A stretch of DNA of 34,970 bases, from assembly GCA_021823645.1 (NCBI GenBank), contig JAKANR010000001.1, positions 1 to 34,970 on the forward strand, given 5' to 3'. Source of the DNA: a bacterium (GTDB lineage Bacteria; Patescibacteriota; Minisyncoccia; UBA6257; GWB1-50-10). The position numbers and the translations under genes were made by a program. The notes below the pieces were generated by a model that was not told the DNA's origin, searched no databases, and worked only from the letters and a program-made list of their open reading frames with translations. Shown here one piece after another: positions 23,090-30,441 of this stretch (the first letter of the stretch is position 1; each line of letters starts with the position of its first letter).

Positions 23090-23800
23090 ATGAAACAAAC
23101 AGTTGAAAAAAAATCAAAAAGTGTTCGCACCACCAAACCAAAAACTTCGGATCGCGATGTGCTTTCAAAGGAGATGAAAACCGATATCATCAACAAAGAA
23201 AACAAGAAAGTGGGAACACTCGAGCTTCCCGCGGGAGTTTTTTCGGTGAAATGGAATCCCGAATTGGTGCATCAGATGGTAACCGCGCATCTCGCAAACA
23301 AGAGAAATACGGTTGCACATGCAAAGACGCGGGGTGAAGTTGCGGGAGGAGGGAGAAAGCCATGGCGTCAGAAACACACGGGACGCGCGCGTCACGGATC
23401 AACCCGTTCACCAATTTGGATAGGAGGCGGAGTGACCCACGGACCGAGGAACGATCGTGATTTTTCAAAAAAGACAAATAAAAAAATGAGACGTGCCGCG
23501 CTCTATTCGGCACTGTCGAAGAAATTTACGGACGGACAGTTGATTGTGGTTGATACTTTTAATTTTGGGGCGCCAAAAACAAAAGAGTACGCTGCATTTT
23601 TCAAATATTTTTTCAAAAAGCAGGCAAGCGCACTCGTCGTAGTGGAAAAAGAAACAAAAAATACATTTTTGGGAGCGCGGAATATTCCGGGTGTTTTGGT
23701 TGTCGCCACTCCGGCGGTGAATACCTACGACTGTATGGCGCATAAGTTTATTTTCATCGAGAAAGATGCCGTTGCGGGTATTAAAAAAGCAGACGAATAA
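23090..23800 (+). CDS. rplD: 50S ribosomal protein L4 (uL4)
   Basis: A 236-residue uL4. The conserved exit-tunnel loop is present: KTRGEVAGGGRKPWRQKHTGRARHGSTRSPIWIGGGVTHGP. The later SKKTNKKMRRAALYSALSKK and VVVEKE...ARNIPGVLVVATPAVNTYDC segments are typical. An N-terminal lysine-rich extension of about 35 residues precedes the usual start (INKENKKVGTLELP). L4 lines the peptide exit tunnel and in some bacteria represses its own operon. It lies between rplC and rplW in standard order. Confidence 0.96.
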   Translation: MKQTVEKKSKSVRTTKPKTSDRDVLSKEMKTDIINKENKKVGTLELPAGVFSVKWNPELVHQMVTAHLANKRNTVAHAKTRGEVAGGGRKPWRQKHTGRARHGSTRSPIWIGGGVTHGPRNDRDFSKKTNKKMRRAALYSALSKKFTDGQLIVVDTFNFGAPKTKEYAAFFKYFFKKQASALVVVEKETKNTFLGARNIPGVLVVATPAVNTYDCMAHKFIFIEKDAVAGIKKADE

Positions 23801-23810
23801 ATAGGAGTAT

Positions 23811-24164
23811 ATGGAAACGATTAAAAACAAAACAAAAGAAAAGAAGGTGAAAGCTCCCGCAAAAAAGGAGGAAAACCGCACGTCCGCGATGGCTATTCGG
23901 AATATCATTAAAAAACCGTGGATAAGCGAAAAAGCCCAGCGTTTATACGGCGAAGACCGCTATACGTTTTTGGTAAGTCCCGACGCAAACAAAAGAATGG
24001 TAAAAGAAGAAGTGGAGCGTCGCTATGGAGTGAATGTCGTTTCCATGACCATGACAAGCATTAAGGGAAAAGTAAAAAGGTTTCGCTACTCGACACAACG
24101 CCGAGAGGGAGTGAAAAAGGCCGCGGTGAAAATCAAAAAGGGGCAAAAAATAGAAATCATTTAA
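23811..24164 (+). CDS. rplW: 50S ribosomal protein L23 (uL23)
   Basis: A 117-residue uL23, located at the peptide tunnel exit where chaperones and the signal recognition particle dock. IIKKPWISEKAQRLYGEDRYTFLVSPDANKRMVKEEVERRYGVNVVSMTMTSIKGK is characteristic. A charged N-terminal extension of about 28 residues (MAIRNIIKKPW is where family similarity begins; ATG 23889 is an alternative start) makes it longer than the usual ~95. AGGAG lies just before the first ATG, which supports the longer form. It follows rplD by 10 bases. Confidence 0.95.
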   Translation: METIKNKTKEKKVKAPAKKEENRTSAMAIRNIIKKPWISEKAQRLYGEDRYTFLVSPDANKRMVKEEVERRYGVNVVSMTMTSIKGKVKRFRYSTQRREGVKKAAVKIKKGQKIEII

Positions 24165-24168
24165 TTAT

Positions 24169-24993
24169 ATGAAACAGTATAAGCCAACAACTCCATCGCG
24201 GAGGCACTATACATCAGTTGATTATCGCGCACACATCACCGCAACGAAGCCGTTAAAAAAACTTACCCAGAAATTAAAACAGAACGCGGGAAGAAACAGT
24301 CAGGGGAGAATTACCATGCGCCATCAGGGAGGGGGGAATAAGATCGTGTATCGTACCATTGATTTCAAACAAAATAAAATTGGCGTTCCGGGAGTTGTTG
24401 AAACAATCGAATATGATCCGTATCGCACCGCATTTATCGCACTTGTGAAATACAAAGACGGAGACAAGCGATATATTCTCGCCGCTCACGGATTAAAAGT
24501 TGGAATGTCCGTGATCACTTCGGGGGATGCTCCATTTGAAGTGGGAAATCGAACACAGTTGAAAAGAATTCCTGTGGGAACATTTGTACATAATATTGAA
24601 ATGACGCCGGGGAAAGGGGGACAAATAGCGCGTTCCGCCGGATCTTCTGTACAGGTGCTTGCACATGAAGCGGGATACACTCATTTGAAGATGTCTTCGG
24701 GAGAGGTGCGAAAAGTATTATCGGAGGGTTATGCTTCAATCGGTCAGGTTTCAAATATTGAATATAATCTCGTGAATATCGGAAAGGCGGGTCGTTCTCG
24801 TGCGCTTGGAATACGTCCAACCGTTCGCGGATCCGTAATGAATCCACGCGATCATCCATACGGAGGAGGAGAGGGAAGAACCCAGCGGGGTACCCGAAGA
24901 CCAAAGACAAAATGGGGAAAGATTACCGGAGGACGAAAAACCCGGGATAGGAAAAAGTGGTCGAGTAAACTTATTGTGAAACGAAGAAAATAA
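24169..24993 (+). CDS. rplB: 50S ribosomal protein L2 (uL2)
   Basis: A 274-residue uL2 of normal length, needed for subunit association and close to the peptidyl-transferase centre. Conserved blocks include KPTTPSRRHYTSVDY, GRNSQGRITMRHQGGGNK, RTIDFKQNK, GDAPFEVGNRTQLKRIPVGT and the C-terminal RGSVMNPRDHPYGGGEGRTQ, which holds the conserved histidine (MNPxDHPHGGG in most bacteria; the second His is Tyr here). The start is in the tight context TAATTATATG that recurs throughout this operon, with no Shine-Dalgarno sequence. Confidence 0.97.
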   Translation: MKQYKPTTPSRRHYTSVDYRAHITATKPLKKLTQKLKQNAGRNSQGRITMRHQGGGNKIVYRTIDFKQNKIGVPGVVETIEYDPYRTAFIALVKYKDGDKRYILAAHGLKVGMSVITSGDAPFEVGNRTQLKRIPVGTFVHNIEMTPGKGGQIARSAGSSVQVLAHEAGYTHLKMSSGEVRKVLSEGYASIGQVSNIEYNLVNIGKAGRSRALGIRPTVRGSVMNPRDHPYGGGEGRTQRGTRRPKTKWGKITGGRKTRDRKKWSSKLIVKRRK

Positions 24994-25009
24994 CAGTCAT
25001 CGAATTTTA

Positions 25010-25039
25010 TTGACTGCAAGCGGTGTTATCACGTAGTAT
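25010..25039 (+). promoter_or_regulatory. Possible internal promoter before rpsS
   Basis: In the 60-base gap between rplB and rpsS, TTGACT (25010-25015) and TAGTAT (25034-25039) are 18 bases apart. The -35 overlaps the right arm of a small hairpin, CAGTCA (24994-24999) with TGACTG (25011-25016). This is the largest ordinary gap in this part of the operon. Confidence 0.4.
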
Positions 25040-25053
25040 AGTTAAGCAAAAAC

Positions 25054-25359
25054 ATGAGTAGATCATCAAAAAAAGGCCCATATATCGATCCGAAACTATT
25101 GAAAAAGATAGTGGGGGTAAAGACGGACGGAAAGACCGTGATAAAAACATGGTCGCGTGCGTCCGAAATTTCTCCCGAAATGGTGGGGCATACGTTTGCC
25201 GTCCATAACGGAAAGATATTTATCGAAGTGACCATCTCGGAGGATATGATTGGACATCGACTTGGAGAATTTTCTCCTACGAGAAAATTTGTGAGACATG
25301 GCGGAAAAATACAAAAAGAACTCGAACAAAAAGCAAAAGCGACCGCAGCAGCAAAATAG
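25054..25359 (+). CDS. rpsS: 30S ribosomal protein S19 (uS19)
   Basis: A 101-residue uS19 of the small-subunit head. It begins [19 protein letters not shown] and contains [55 protein letters not shown], all typical. The C-terminal tail ([17 protein letters not shown]) is slightly longer than usual. It lies in standard order between rplB and rplV, and a possible internal promoter sits just upstream. Confidence 0.97.
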   Translation: MSRSSKKGPYIDPKLLKKIVGVKTDGKTVIKTWSRASEISPEMVGHTFAVHNGKIFIEVTISEDMIGHRLGEFSPTRKFVRHGGKIQKELEQKAKATAAAK

Positions 25360-25362
25360 TTT

Positions 25363-25872
25363 ATGAAAGAATCAAACGCAACAGCCATATTACGATATTT
25401 GAAGATAGCTCCCCGAAAGGTGCGGTTTGTTGCCGACATGATTCGCGGATTATCGCTGAAAGAAGCACAGGCTCAGCTTATGCTTTCGCCCCGAAGGCCG
25501 AGTGAAGATTTATTGAAATTGATTCATTCCGCCCGAGCGAATGCGGTGTTCCAAAAAATGGATCCCGAATCGCTTTATATAAAAGAAATCAGAGTTGATC
25601 AGGGACCGAAACAAAAACGATGGATGGCGCGTGCACGCGGATCTTCGGCATTTATCGAAAGAAAAACAAGTCATATTATCTTGGTGTTGGGAGTGAAGGC
25701 GGGGGTGAAAAAGGTGAAATATACCATTCCCGAAAAACCGAAGAAAAAGGTTTCCGAAAAGAAAGGAAAAAAAGGTGCGGCGAAGAAAAAAGAAGAAAAC
25801 ATTTCCGAAGGCGGAAAGAGAACTTCGGAGCCCACCGGTTTCAGAAAAGTGTTCCGAAGAAAATCAATTTAA
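25363..25872 (+). CDS. rplV: 50S ribosomal protein L22 (uL22) with long basic C-terminal tail
   Basis: A 169-residue uL22; the usual length is about 110. The core is normal: LRYLKIAPRKVRFVADMIRGLSLKEAQAQL, LIHSARANAVFQKMDPESLYIKEIRVDQGPKQKRWMARARG and ERKTSHIILVLG. From about residue 115 it carries a lysine- and glutamate-rich tail of roughly 55 residues ending GFRKVFRRKSI. L22 lines the exit tunnel with L4. The tail should lie on the ribosome surface near the exit; its role is unknown. It begins 3 bases after rpsS. Confidence 0.95.
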   Translation: MKESNATAILRYLKIAPRKVRFVADMIRGLSLKEAQAQLMLSPRRPSEDLLKLIHSARANAVFQKMDPESLYIKEIRVDQGPKQKRWMARARGSSAFIERKTSHIILVLGVKAGVKKVKYTIPEKPKKKVSEKKGKKGAAKKKEENISEGGKRTSEPTGFRKVFRRKSI

Positions 25873-25875
25873 CGT

Positions 25876-26586
25876 ATGGCACAAAAAATCAAACCAACAA
25901 CATTACGTCTCGGCATAACTCTTCCGTGGGGAAGCAGGTGGTTTTATAAAAAATCACTCGCGTTTTTCCTTGAGGAAGATCATCTTATCAGAGAGATTGT
26001 GAGGGAAAAGATTTTAGCCGCAGGAATTGCGAGTATTGAAATCGAGCGCATCGGTACCACAATCCGGGTGCTTGTTCGCGCAAGCCGTCCGGGATTGATT
26101 ATCGGTCGTGGGGGAAAGGGAATTGAAGACTTGAAGGATGTGGTAACGAAAGGAATTCGCAAACTGAGAATAAAAAACAAAAAACCGGGGGCATTTTCGT
26201 TGCATATTAATATTGAAGAGTTAAAAAGATCGGAAGTTTCCGCCGCCGTGACCGCGCAGCAAATCGCATTTGATATCGAAAAGCGGAGACCGTATCGCAC
26301 CGTCTTGAAACGAAACCTTGAACTTATGAAGCAAAACAGGGAGATTCAGGGAGCAAAAATAAAAGTTGGAGGTCGTTTGAATGGAGCCGAAATTTCAAGG
26401 AGCGATTGGATGATTTTCGGAAGAATGCCGTTACAGACACTTCGCGCAAACATCGATTATGGAGAGGCGACCGCATTCAACACCTATGGAACAATCGGGA
26501 TAAAAGTATGGATTTATAAAGGGGAAATATTCGAAGAGGCCCCGAAACAGACGCCTCCACAGCGTTTTCCACAACGGGCAAAATAG
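25876..26586 (+). CDS. rpsC: 30S ribosomal protein S3 (uS3)
   Basis: A 236-residue uS3. It begins MAQKIKPTTLRLGITLPWGSRWF and has a KH domain with the GRGGKGIEDLKD form of the GxxG loop (RPGLIIGRGGKGIE). The C-terminal domain has VAAVTAQQIAFDIEKRRPYRTVLKR (as SAAVTAQQ...), KVGGRLNGAEISRSDW and GTIGIKVWIYKGEIF. S3 helps form the mRNA entry channel and its helicase activity. Length and order are normal. Confidence 0.97.
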   Translation: MAQKIKPTTLRLGITLPWGSRWFYKKSLAFFLEEDHLIREIVREKILAAGIASIEIERIGTTIRVLVRASRPGLIIGRGGKGIEDLKDVVTKGIRKLRIKNKKPGAFSLHINIEELKRSEVSAAVTAQQIAFDIEKRRPYRTVLKRNLELMKQNREIQGAKIKVGGRLNGAEISRSDWMIFGRMPLQTLRANIDYGEATAFNTYGTIGIKVWIYKGEIFEEAPKQTPPQRFPQRAK

Positions 26587-26597
26587 TTTAAAGAAAT

Positions 26598-27011
26598 ATG
26601 TTACAGCCAAAGAAACAAAAACATAGAAAAATGCAGAAGGGACGTTCACGAAAACGCATGAAAGAAACCCGCGGACTCACGGTGAGTTACGGCGAATTTG
26701 GATTGCAGGCGCTTTCAAGTTCGTGGATTACCGCACGTCAAATCGAGGCTGTACGAAAGACGATTGCTCATTCATTAAAACGTGAAGGAAAGATATGGAT
26801 TCGCGTATTTCCGGATAAGCCGGTGACAAAACTTCCTCCCGAGGTTACTCTTGGAGGAGGAAAGGGAAATGTCGATCATTTTGTCGTTCCCGTAAAACCC
26901 GGACGGATTCTCTTTGAAATCGGGGGAGTACCGAAAGCAAGCGCTATCGAAGCGTTTCGTCTCGCCGGACACAAGTTACCCATAAAGACAAAAACAGCAT
27001 TTAGAAACTAA
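26598..27011 (+). CDS. rplP: 50S ribosomal protein L16 (uL16)
   Basis: A 137-residue uL16 of normal length. It begins MLQPKKQKHRKMQKGRSRK and includes GEFGLQALSSSWITARQIEAVRKTIAHSLKREGKIWIRVFPDKPVTKLPPEVTLGGGKGNVDHFVVPVKPGRILFEIGGV, which is typical. The segment usually reading MGKGKG is TLGGGKGN here. It helps place tRNAs in the large subunit. It lies between rpsC and rpmC. Confidence 0.97.
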   Translation: MLQPKKQKHRKMQKGRSRKRMKETRGLTVSYGEFGLQALSSSWITARQIEAVRKTIAHSLKREGKIWIRVFPDKPVTKLPPEVTLGGGKGNVDHFVVPVKPGRILFEIGGVPKASAIEAFRLAGHKLPIKTKTAFRN

Positions 27012-27015
27012 ACCT

Positions 27016-27225
27016 ATGAAAAAGAAAGTATTTCAAGAATATATGGGTAAGCCGACCCCGGAACTCGAAAAAGAATTAAAAACTCTGAAAGAGCGTATGG
27101 TAAATTTGAAAATAGACTTGGCAACTGGTAAGGTGAAGAGCCTGAAAGAAATGAAAGAAATGAAGAAATCGATTGCCCAATTCGAAACCCTCTTGAATGC
27201 ACGGGATGGGAAAAAACAATCATAA
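27016..27225 (+). CDS. rpmC: 50S ribosomal protein L29 (uL29)
   Basis: A 69-residue uL29, a two-helix protein at the tunnel exit. TPELEKELKTLKERMVNLKIDLATGKVKSLKEMKEMKKSIAQFETLLNAR fits the family, which typically reads LREELFNLRFQxATGQL...RRxIARIxTxL. It starts 4 bases after rplP and ends 2 bases before rpsQ. Small size leaves little else to say, but context and sequence agree. Confidence 0.93.
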   Translation: MKKKVFQEYMGKPTPELEKELKTLKERMVNLKIDLATGKVKSLKEMKEMKKSIAQFETLLNARDGKKQS

Positions 27226-27227
27226 TT

Positions 27228-27503
27228 ATGACCATCACAAAAAAGACACAAAAAAGAAAATTACAGGGAGTAATTGTTTCCGATAAAATGAATAAAACTC
27301 GGGTGGTTGCGGTTACAAGAATGAAAAAACATCCCCGATACCACAAGTTTTACAAAACAACGGAACGATATAAAGCGCACGATGAATTAAATACATATAA
27401 AACCGGAACAAAAGTAATTATCGAAGAAACGCGACCTCTTTCAAAAGAGAAGCGCTGGAATATTGTCGAGGCAATTGATATAAAGGAAAAAATCAGCGAA
27501 TAG
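27228..27503 (+). CDS. rpsQ: 30S ribosomal protein S17 (uS17)
   Basis: A 91-residue uS17 with an OB fold that binds 16S rRNA helix 11. RKLQGVIVSDKMNKTRVVAVTRMKKHPRYHKFYKTTERYKAHDELNTYKTGTKVIIEETRPLSKEKRWNIVE matches the family throughout. Length is normal. It starts 2 bases after rpmC in the tight style of this operon. Confidence 0.96.
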   Translation: MTITKKTQKRKLQGVIVSDKMNKTRVVAVTRMKKHPRYHKFYKTTERYKAHDELNTYKTGTKVIIEETRPLSKEKRWNIVEAIDIKEKISE

Positions 27504-27506
27504 TTT

Positions 27507-27875
27507 ATGATACAGGAACGTTCAATATTAAAAGTTGCGGATAACTCGGGAGCAAAATTTGTGCGTTGCTTTCGCGTACTTGGAGGAAGCCGGAAGCGAT
27601 ATGCGTGCGTTGGCGATATTATTATTGCGTCGGTACAGACGGCAGAGCCGAGAAAAGCGGTAAAAAAGAAAGATATTGTTCACGGATTGATTGTTCGCCA
27701 ACGAAAGGCGCTTCGCAGAAAGGATGGTTCATATGTTCGTTTTGACGATAATGCGGTGGTTATTCTTGATAAAGGGAAGGAGCCGAAAGCAACCAGAATT
27801 TTCGGTCCGATACCGAGAGAAATAAAAGAAAAGGGATACGATACCATCGCGTCGCTTGCGGAAGAACTTGTGTAA
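27507..27875 (+). CDS. rplN: 50S ribosomal protein L14 (uL14)
   Basis: A 122-residue uL14 of normal length, part of an intersubunit bridge and the binding site of the silencing factor RsfS. MIQERSILKVADNSGAKFVRCFRVLGGSRKRYACVGDIIIASV and the C-terminal RIFGPIPREIKEKGYDTIASLAEELV are diagnostic. Its stop codon is followed by TTAT and then ATGAAT, which is the left flank of the inverted-repeat element in front of rplX. Confidence 0.97.
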   Translation: MIQERSILKVADNSGAKFVRCFRVLGGSRKRYACVGDIIIASVQTAEPRKAVKKKDIVHGLIVRQRKALRRKDGSYVRFDDNAVVILDKGKEPKATRIFGPIPREIKEKGYDTIASLAEELV

Positions 27876-27879
27876 TTAT

Positions 27880-27885
27880 ATGAAT
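27880..27885 (+). other. Left copy of the rplX start-codon sequence (possible target duplication)
   Basis: ATGAAT directly precedes the element at 27886, and ATGAAA (28019-28024) directly follows it; five of six bases agree. Deleting the element with one copy would leave TAATTATATGAAAATC, the same stop-to-start spacing seen at rplB and rpsH. Confidence 0.55.
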
Positions 27886-28018
27886 CCCGTTAATAATAGT
27901 TTTTACCATTTATTAAAAAAACAAGAAAATAAAATTATGTTTTATATACAGACAAAAAAAGGACGAAATTCATGCAAAAAAACATACGGAAACGTTTGTG
28001 TTTCCTATTATTAACGGG
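27886..28018 (+). repeat. Start-codon-abutting inverted-repeat element 3 (subfamily B), rplX leader
   Basis: A 133-bp element. CCCGTTAATAATAG (27886-27899) pairs perfectly with CTATTATTAACGGG (28005-28018). A nested hairpin, GGAAAC (27988-27993) with GTTTCC (28000-28005), matches the GAAAAC/GTTTTC hairpin of the element at 14205, a compensatory G-C to A-T change. It lies between rplN and rplX, which are normally adjacent, and ends one base before the rplX ATG. Confidence 0.82.
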
Positions 28019-28327
28019 ATGAAAATCAAGAAAGGAGACACAGTAAAAATAATTTCAGGGAAAAACCAGGGAAAAACCGGGAAGGTACTTCGGGTTGATT
28101 CGAAAATCGAAAAAATCACCGTTGAGGGGATAAATGTGTATAAAAAACATGTTCGCCCAAAACGACAGGGAGAAAAGGGAGAGGTTGTTTCGGTAACCCG
28201 CCCACTTCCGCTTTCAAACGCCATGGTCGTATGTCCTTCATGCGGAAAACCGATTCGCGTTGGATTTAAGGCTGAAGGAGACGCAAAGAAAGTACGATAC
28301 TGCAGGAAATGTCACGCAACATTTTAA
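28019..28327 (+). CDS. rplX: 50S ribosomal protein L24 (uL24)
   Basis: A 102-residue uL24 that starts large-subunit assembly. The KOW motif is KKGDTVKIISGKNQGKTGKVLRVDSK, followed by VEGINVYKKHVRPKRQGEKGEVVSVTRPL. The C-terminal part carries two CxxC pairs (VCPSCGKPIR and RYCRKC) typical of zinc-binding L24 forms. I chose the ATG at 28019, right after the element and starting the conserved MKIKKGD; an in-frame GTG at 27998 lies inside the element arm and would add seven residues of element sequence. Confidence 0.96.
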   Translation: MKIKKGDTVKIISGKNQGKTGKVLRVDSKIEKITVEGINVYKKHVRPKRQGEKGEVVSVTRPLPLSNAMVVCPSCGKPIRVGFKAEGDAKKVRYCRKCHATF

Positions 28328-28337
28328 ATAATCGAGT

Positions 28338-28817
28338 ATGGAAATAAAAAAACACATAGAAAAAATCGTAATAAACATCGGAATAGGAAAACTCACTCAG
28401 CGTGCGCACTTTAAGGATAAGGTGTTTCCTGATGTGATAAAAGAACTTTCCGTGATTACCGGACAAAAACCCGCAGTACGCCAAGCAAAGAAAGCAATCG
28501 CGAATTTTAAAACACGTACGGGAGATCCGGTGGGGCTTCAGGTGACACTTCGCGGAACACGCATGGAAGATTTTTTTGGAAGACTGGTGAATCTTGCATT
28601 GCCTCGCGTGAAAGATTTTCGCGGTATTGCGCTTACCAATATCGATCAACACGGAAATTTGAATATCGGATTTCGGGAACAATATGTTTTCCCGGAGATT
28701 AATATCGATCATTCAACGGTAAATTTCGGATTGCAGGTCACCATTGTTCCGAAAAATAAAAACAGAGAGAAGGCAATTGATTTCTATAAGTCGGCGGGGG
28801 TACCATTAAAGAAATAA
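28338..28817 (+). CDS. rplE: 50S ribosomal protein L5 (uL5), lacking the N-terminal segment
   Basis: A 159-residue uL5; the usual length is about 179. It starts directly at the first conserved strand ([16 protein letters not shown]), so the ~20-residue N-terminal helix found in most L5 proteins is absent. [33 protein letters not shown] and [28 protein letters not shown] are typical. No in-frame upstream start exists in the 10-base gap after rplX. L5 binds 5S rRNA and contacts the P-site tRNA. It is probably a normal reduced form. Confidence 0.95.
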   Translation: MEIKKHIEKIVINIGIGKLTQRAHFKDKVFPDVIKELSVITGQKPAVRQAKKAIANFKTRTGDPVGLQVTLRGTRMEDFFGRLVNLALPRVKDFRGIALTNIDQHGNLNIGFREQYVFPEINIDHSTVNFGLQVTIVPKNKNREKAIDFYKSAGVPLKK

Positions 28818-28821
28818 AAAT

Positions 28822-29007
28822 ATGGCGAAAACATCCACCATTGCACGGGCGAATAAAAAACCAAAATTTTCCACACGAATAGTTCGAAGGTGTTTTCGAT
28901 GCGGTCGCAAGCGGGGATATATGGGAGATTTTAACATGTGTAGAATTTGTTTCCGTGAGCTTGCGAGTAAAGGCGAAATTCCCGGAGTGAAAAAATCAAG
29001 TTGGTAA
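28822..29007 (+). CDS. rpsN: 30S ribosomal protein S14, zinc form (uS14)
   Basis: A 61-residue S14 of the short zinc-binding type. The ligands are visible as [25 protein letters not shown], two CxxC pairs, and it ends [11 protein letters not shown], the family's typical C-terminus. It belongs to the small-subunit head. It lies between rplE and rpsH as expected, with 4-base spacers. Confidence 0.97.
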   Translation: MAKTSTIARANKKPKFSTRIVRRCFRCGRKRGYMGDFNMCRICFRELASKGEIPGVKKSSW

Positions 29008-29011
29008 TTAT

Positions 29012-29383
29012 ATGTATATAGACTTTCTTATAAAAATTAAAAATGCGGAACAGGCGGAAAAGAAGAACGTGAAATCGGCATTTTCGAAAATGGATTATGC
29101 GGTCGCGGAAGAATTGGTGCGATACGGTTTTTTGAAACGTGTTGAGATAAAAGGAAGAGCTCCCAAAAAGACGCTGGAGGTGGCATTGAATCCGGAAAAA
29201 CCGATTATCGGAGTAAAATTTTTGAGTCGCCCATCATTAAAGAGATATTCGGGATATGATGAATTCAAGCCGATAAAGGGAGGACATGGACTTCTTATGG
29301 TTTCGACTTCAAAGGGAGTGATGTCCGGAGTTCGCGCAAAAAAGGAACAAGTCGGAGGACAAGTGTTGTTTGAAGTGTGGTAA
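29012..29383 (+). CDS. rpsH: 30S ribosomal protein S8 (uS8)
   Basis: A 123-residue uS8, slightly shorter than the usual ~130 because the first few residues (the DPIADML part) are reduced to MYIDFLIKIKNAEQA. The C-terminal RNA-binding motif STSKGVMSGVRAKKEQVGGQVLFEVW is intact. In E. coli S8 binds its own operon mRNA near rplE as a repressor; nothing here shows whether that holds. The next gene, rplF, is separated by an inverted-repeat element. Confidence 0.95.
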   Translation: MYIDFLIKIKNAEQAEKKNVKSAFSKMDYAVAEELVRYGFLKRVEIKGRAPKKTLEVALNPEKPIIGVKFLSRPSLKRYSGYDEFKPIKGGHGLLMVSTSKGVMSGVRAKKEQVGGQVLFEVW

Positions 29384-29390
29384 TTGAAAT

Positions 29391-29396
29391 ATGAGT
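29391..29396 (+). other. Left copy of the rplF start-codon sequence (target duplication)
   Basis: ATGAGT directly precedes the element at 29397 and the identical ATGAGT (29515-29520) directly follows it as the rplF start. Collapsing the two copies would restore a normal 7-base gap between rpsH and rplF. Confidence 0.65.
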
Positions 29397-29514
29397 CCCG
29401 TTAGAAACCGCGATCGCATGAATGCAATAACAATAATTATGAAATATATAACAAAACAATCAGTCGTTATAAGGCCTTATATAGGTCGCTTAGTCGCGAT
29501 CTGTTTCTAACGGG
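29397..29514 (+). repeat. Start-codon-abutting inverted-repeat element 4 (subfamily A), rplF leader
   Basis: A 118-bp element, the same length as the one at 12946. CCCGTTAGAAAC (29397-29408) pairs perfectly with GTTTCTAACGGG (29503-29514). After a 3-by-1 internal loop, GATCGC (29412-29417) pairs with GCGATC (29496-29501). It is flanked by perfect 6-bp direct repeats (ATGAGT). A reading frame from the left ATG runs through the element and stops at the TAA inside the terminal TAACGGG. Confidence 0.83.
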
Positions 29515-30063
29515 ATGAGTAAAATAGGAAAAAAACCAATAAACGTTCCACAAGGAATTACCGTTGAAGTTTCGGATAACGGGGTCATTGTGAAGAATTT
29601 GAAGGAATCTCTCCATGTTCCGGCCCTTTATGGCGTGAAACCCGTTCTTACCGGAACGGAACTTTCATTCGAAGTTTTGAATAACACGAAGCAGGCGCGG
29701 AGTAACTGGGGGACGATGCGATCGCTTGTGAATAACGCCGTAGGGGGACTTCTCAAAGAATACGAAAAGACCCTTATTCTTGAAGGGGTGGGATATCGTG
29801 TGACCAAAGAAGGAAATGATTTGACCTTAAATCTCGGTTTTTCGCATCCGGTTCGCTATACGGCGGTTCCCAATATCACTTTTGAAGTTGAAAAGAACTC
29901 GATTTTAAAAATACGCGGAGCTGATAAAATGATTGTAGGGAAAATCGCCGCCGAAATTCGTGCATTGAAAAAGCCGGAGCCGTATAAGGGAAAGGGATTT
30001 CACTACAATGATGAAGTTATTCGTCGTAAGGCGGGAAAGAAGGGAGGAAGTTCGTCCTCGTAA
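29515..30063 (+). CDS. rplF: 50S ribosomal protein L6 (uL6)
   Basis: A 182-residue uL6 near the sarcin-ricin loop. It begins MSKIGKKPINVPQGITVEV and includes NTKQARSNWGTMRSLVNNAVGG, LEGVGYRVTKEGNDLTLNLGFSHPV, and the C-terminal signature RGADKMIVGKIAAEIRALKKPEPYKGKGFHY. Length is normal. The start ATG directly follows the element and its target duplicate. A short serine tail ends the protein. Confidence 0.97.
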   Translation: MSKIGKKPINVPQGITVEVSDNGVIVKNLKESLHVPALYGVKPVLTGTELSFEVLNNTKQARSNWGTMRSLVNNAVGGLLKEYEKTLILEGVGYRVTKEGNDLTLNLGFSHPVRYTAVPNITFEVEKNSILKIRGADKMIVGKIAAEIRALKKPEPYKGKGFHYNDEVIRRKAGKKGGSSSS

Positions 30064-30075
30064 AATAATATTTCC

Positions 30076-30438
30076 ATGAGTATAAGAGAAAACGTATTAC
30101 AAAAAAGAAAAGGAAGAAGAATTGCCCGAATTCGCAAATCAATTTCACGGGGTACCGCCGAGCGTCCGCGTCTTTCGGTTTTTCGAAGCAATACGCATAT
30201 TTATGCCCAGCTTATTGACGACACGGTGGGAAAGACGCTTGTTTCGGCTTCATCCGTTTCGGTGAAAAAATCAAAAGAGAAAAAACAGGATATTTCAAAA
30301 GAAATCGGAAAACTTTTGGCAAAGAAAGCGAAAGAAAAAGAAATTACACAAGCGGTTTTTGATCGCGGAAGTTATCGCTATCATGGACGCGTGAAAGCAG
30401 TCGCGGACGGCGCGCGGGAAGGAGGACTTACTTTTTAA
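30076..30438 (+). CDS. rplR: 50S ribosomal protein L18 (uL18)
   Basis: A 120-residue uL18 that binds 5S rRNA with L5. [50 protein letters not shown] and the C-terminal [26 protein letters not shown] are diagnostic. Normal length and order, 12 bases after rplF. Confidence 0.97.
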   Translation: MSIRENVLQKRKGRRIARIRKSISRGTAERPRLSVFRSNTHIYAQLIDDTVGKTLVSASSVSVKKSKEKKQDISKEIGKLLAKKAKEKEITQAVFDRGSYRYHGRVKAVADGAREGGLTF

Positions 30439-30441
30439 TAT

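Noticed and set aside
29397-29514. Self-splicing group I intron, since the 5' flank ends in T and the element ends in G
   Set aside because: At 118-133 bases the elements are too short for the group I core, I see no P3-P7-like pairings, and the ends form a long terminal helix that introns of this type lack.
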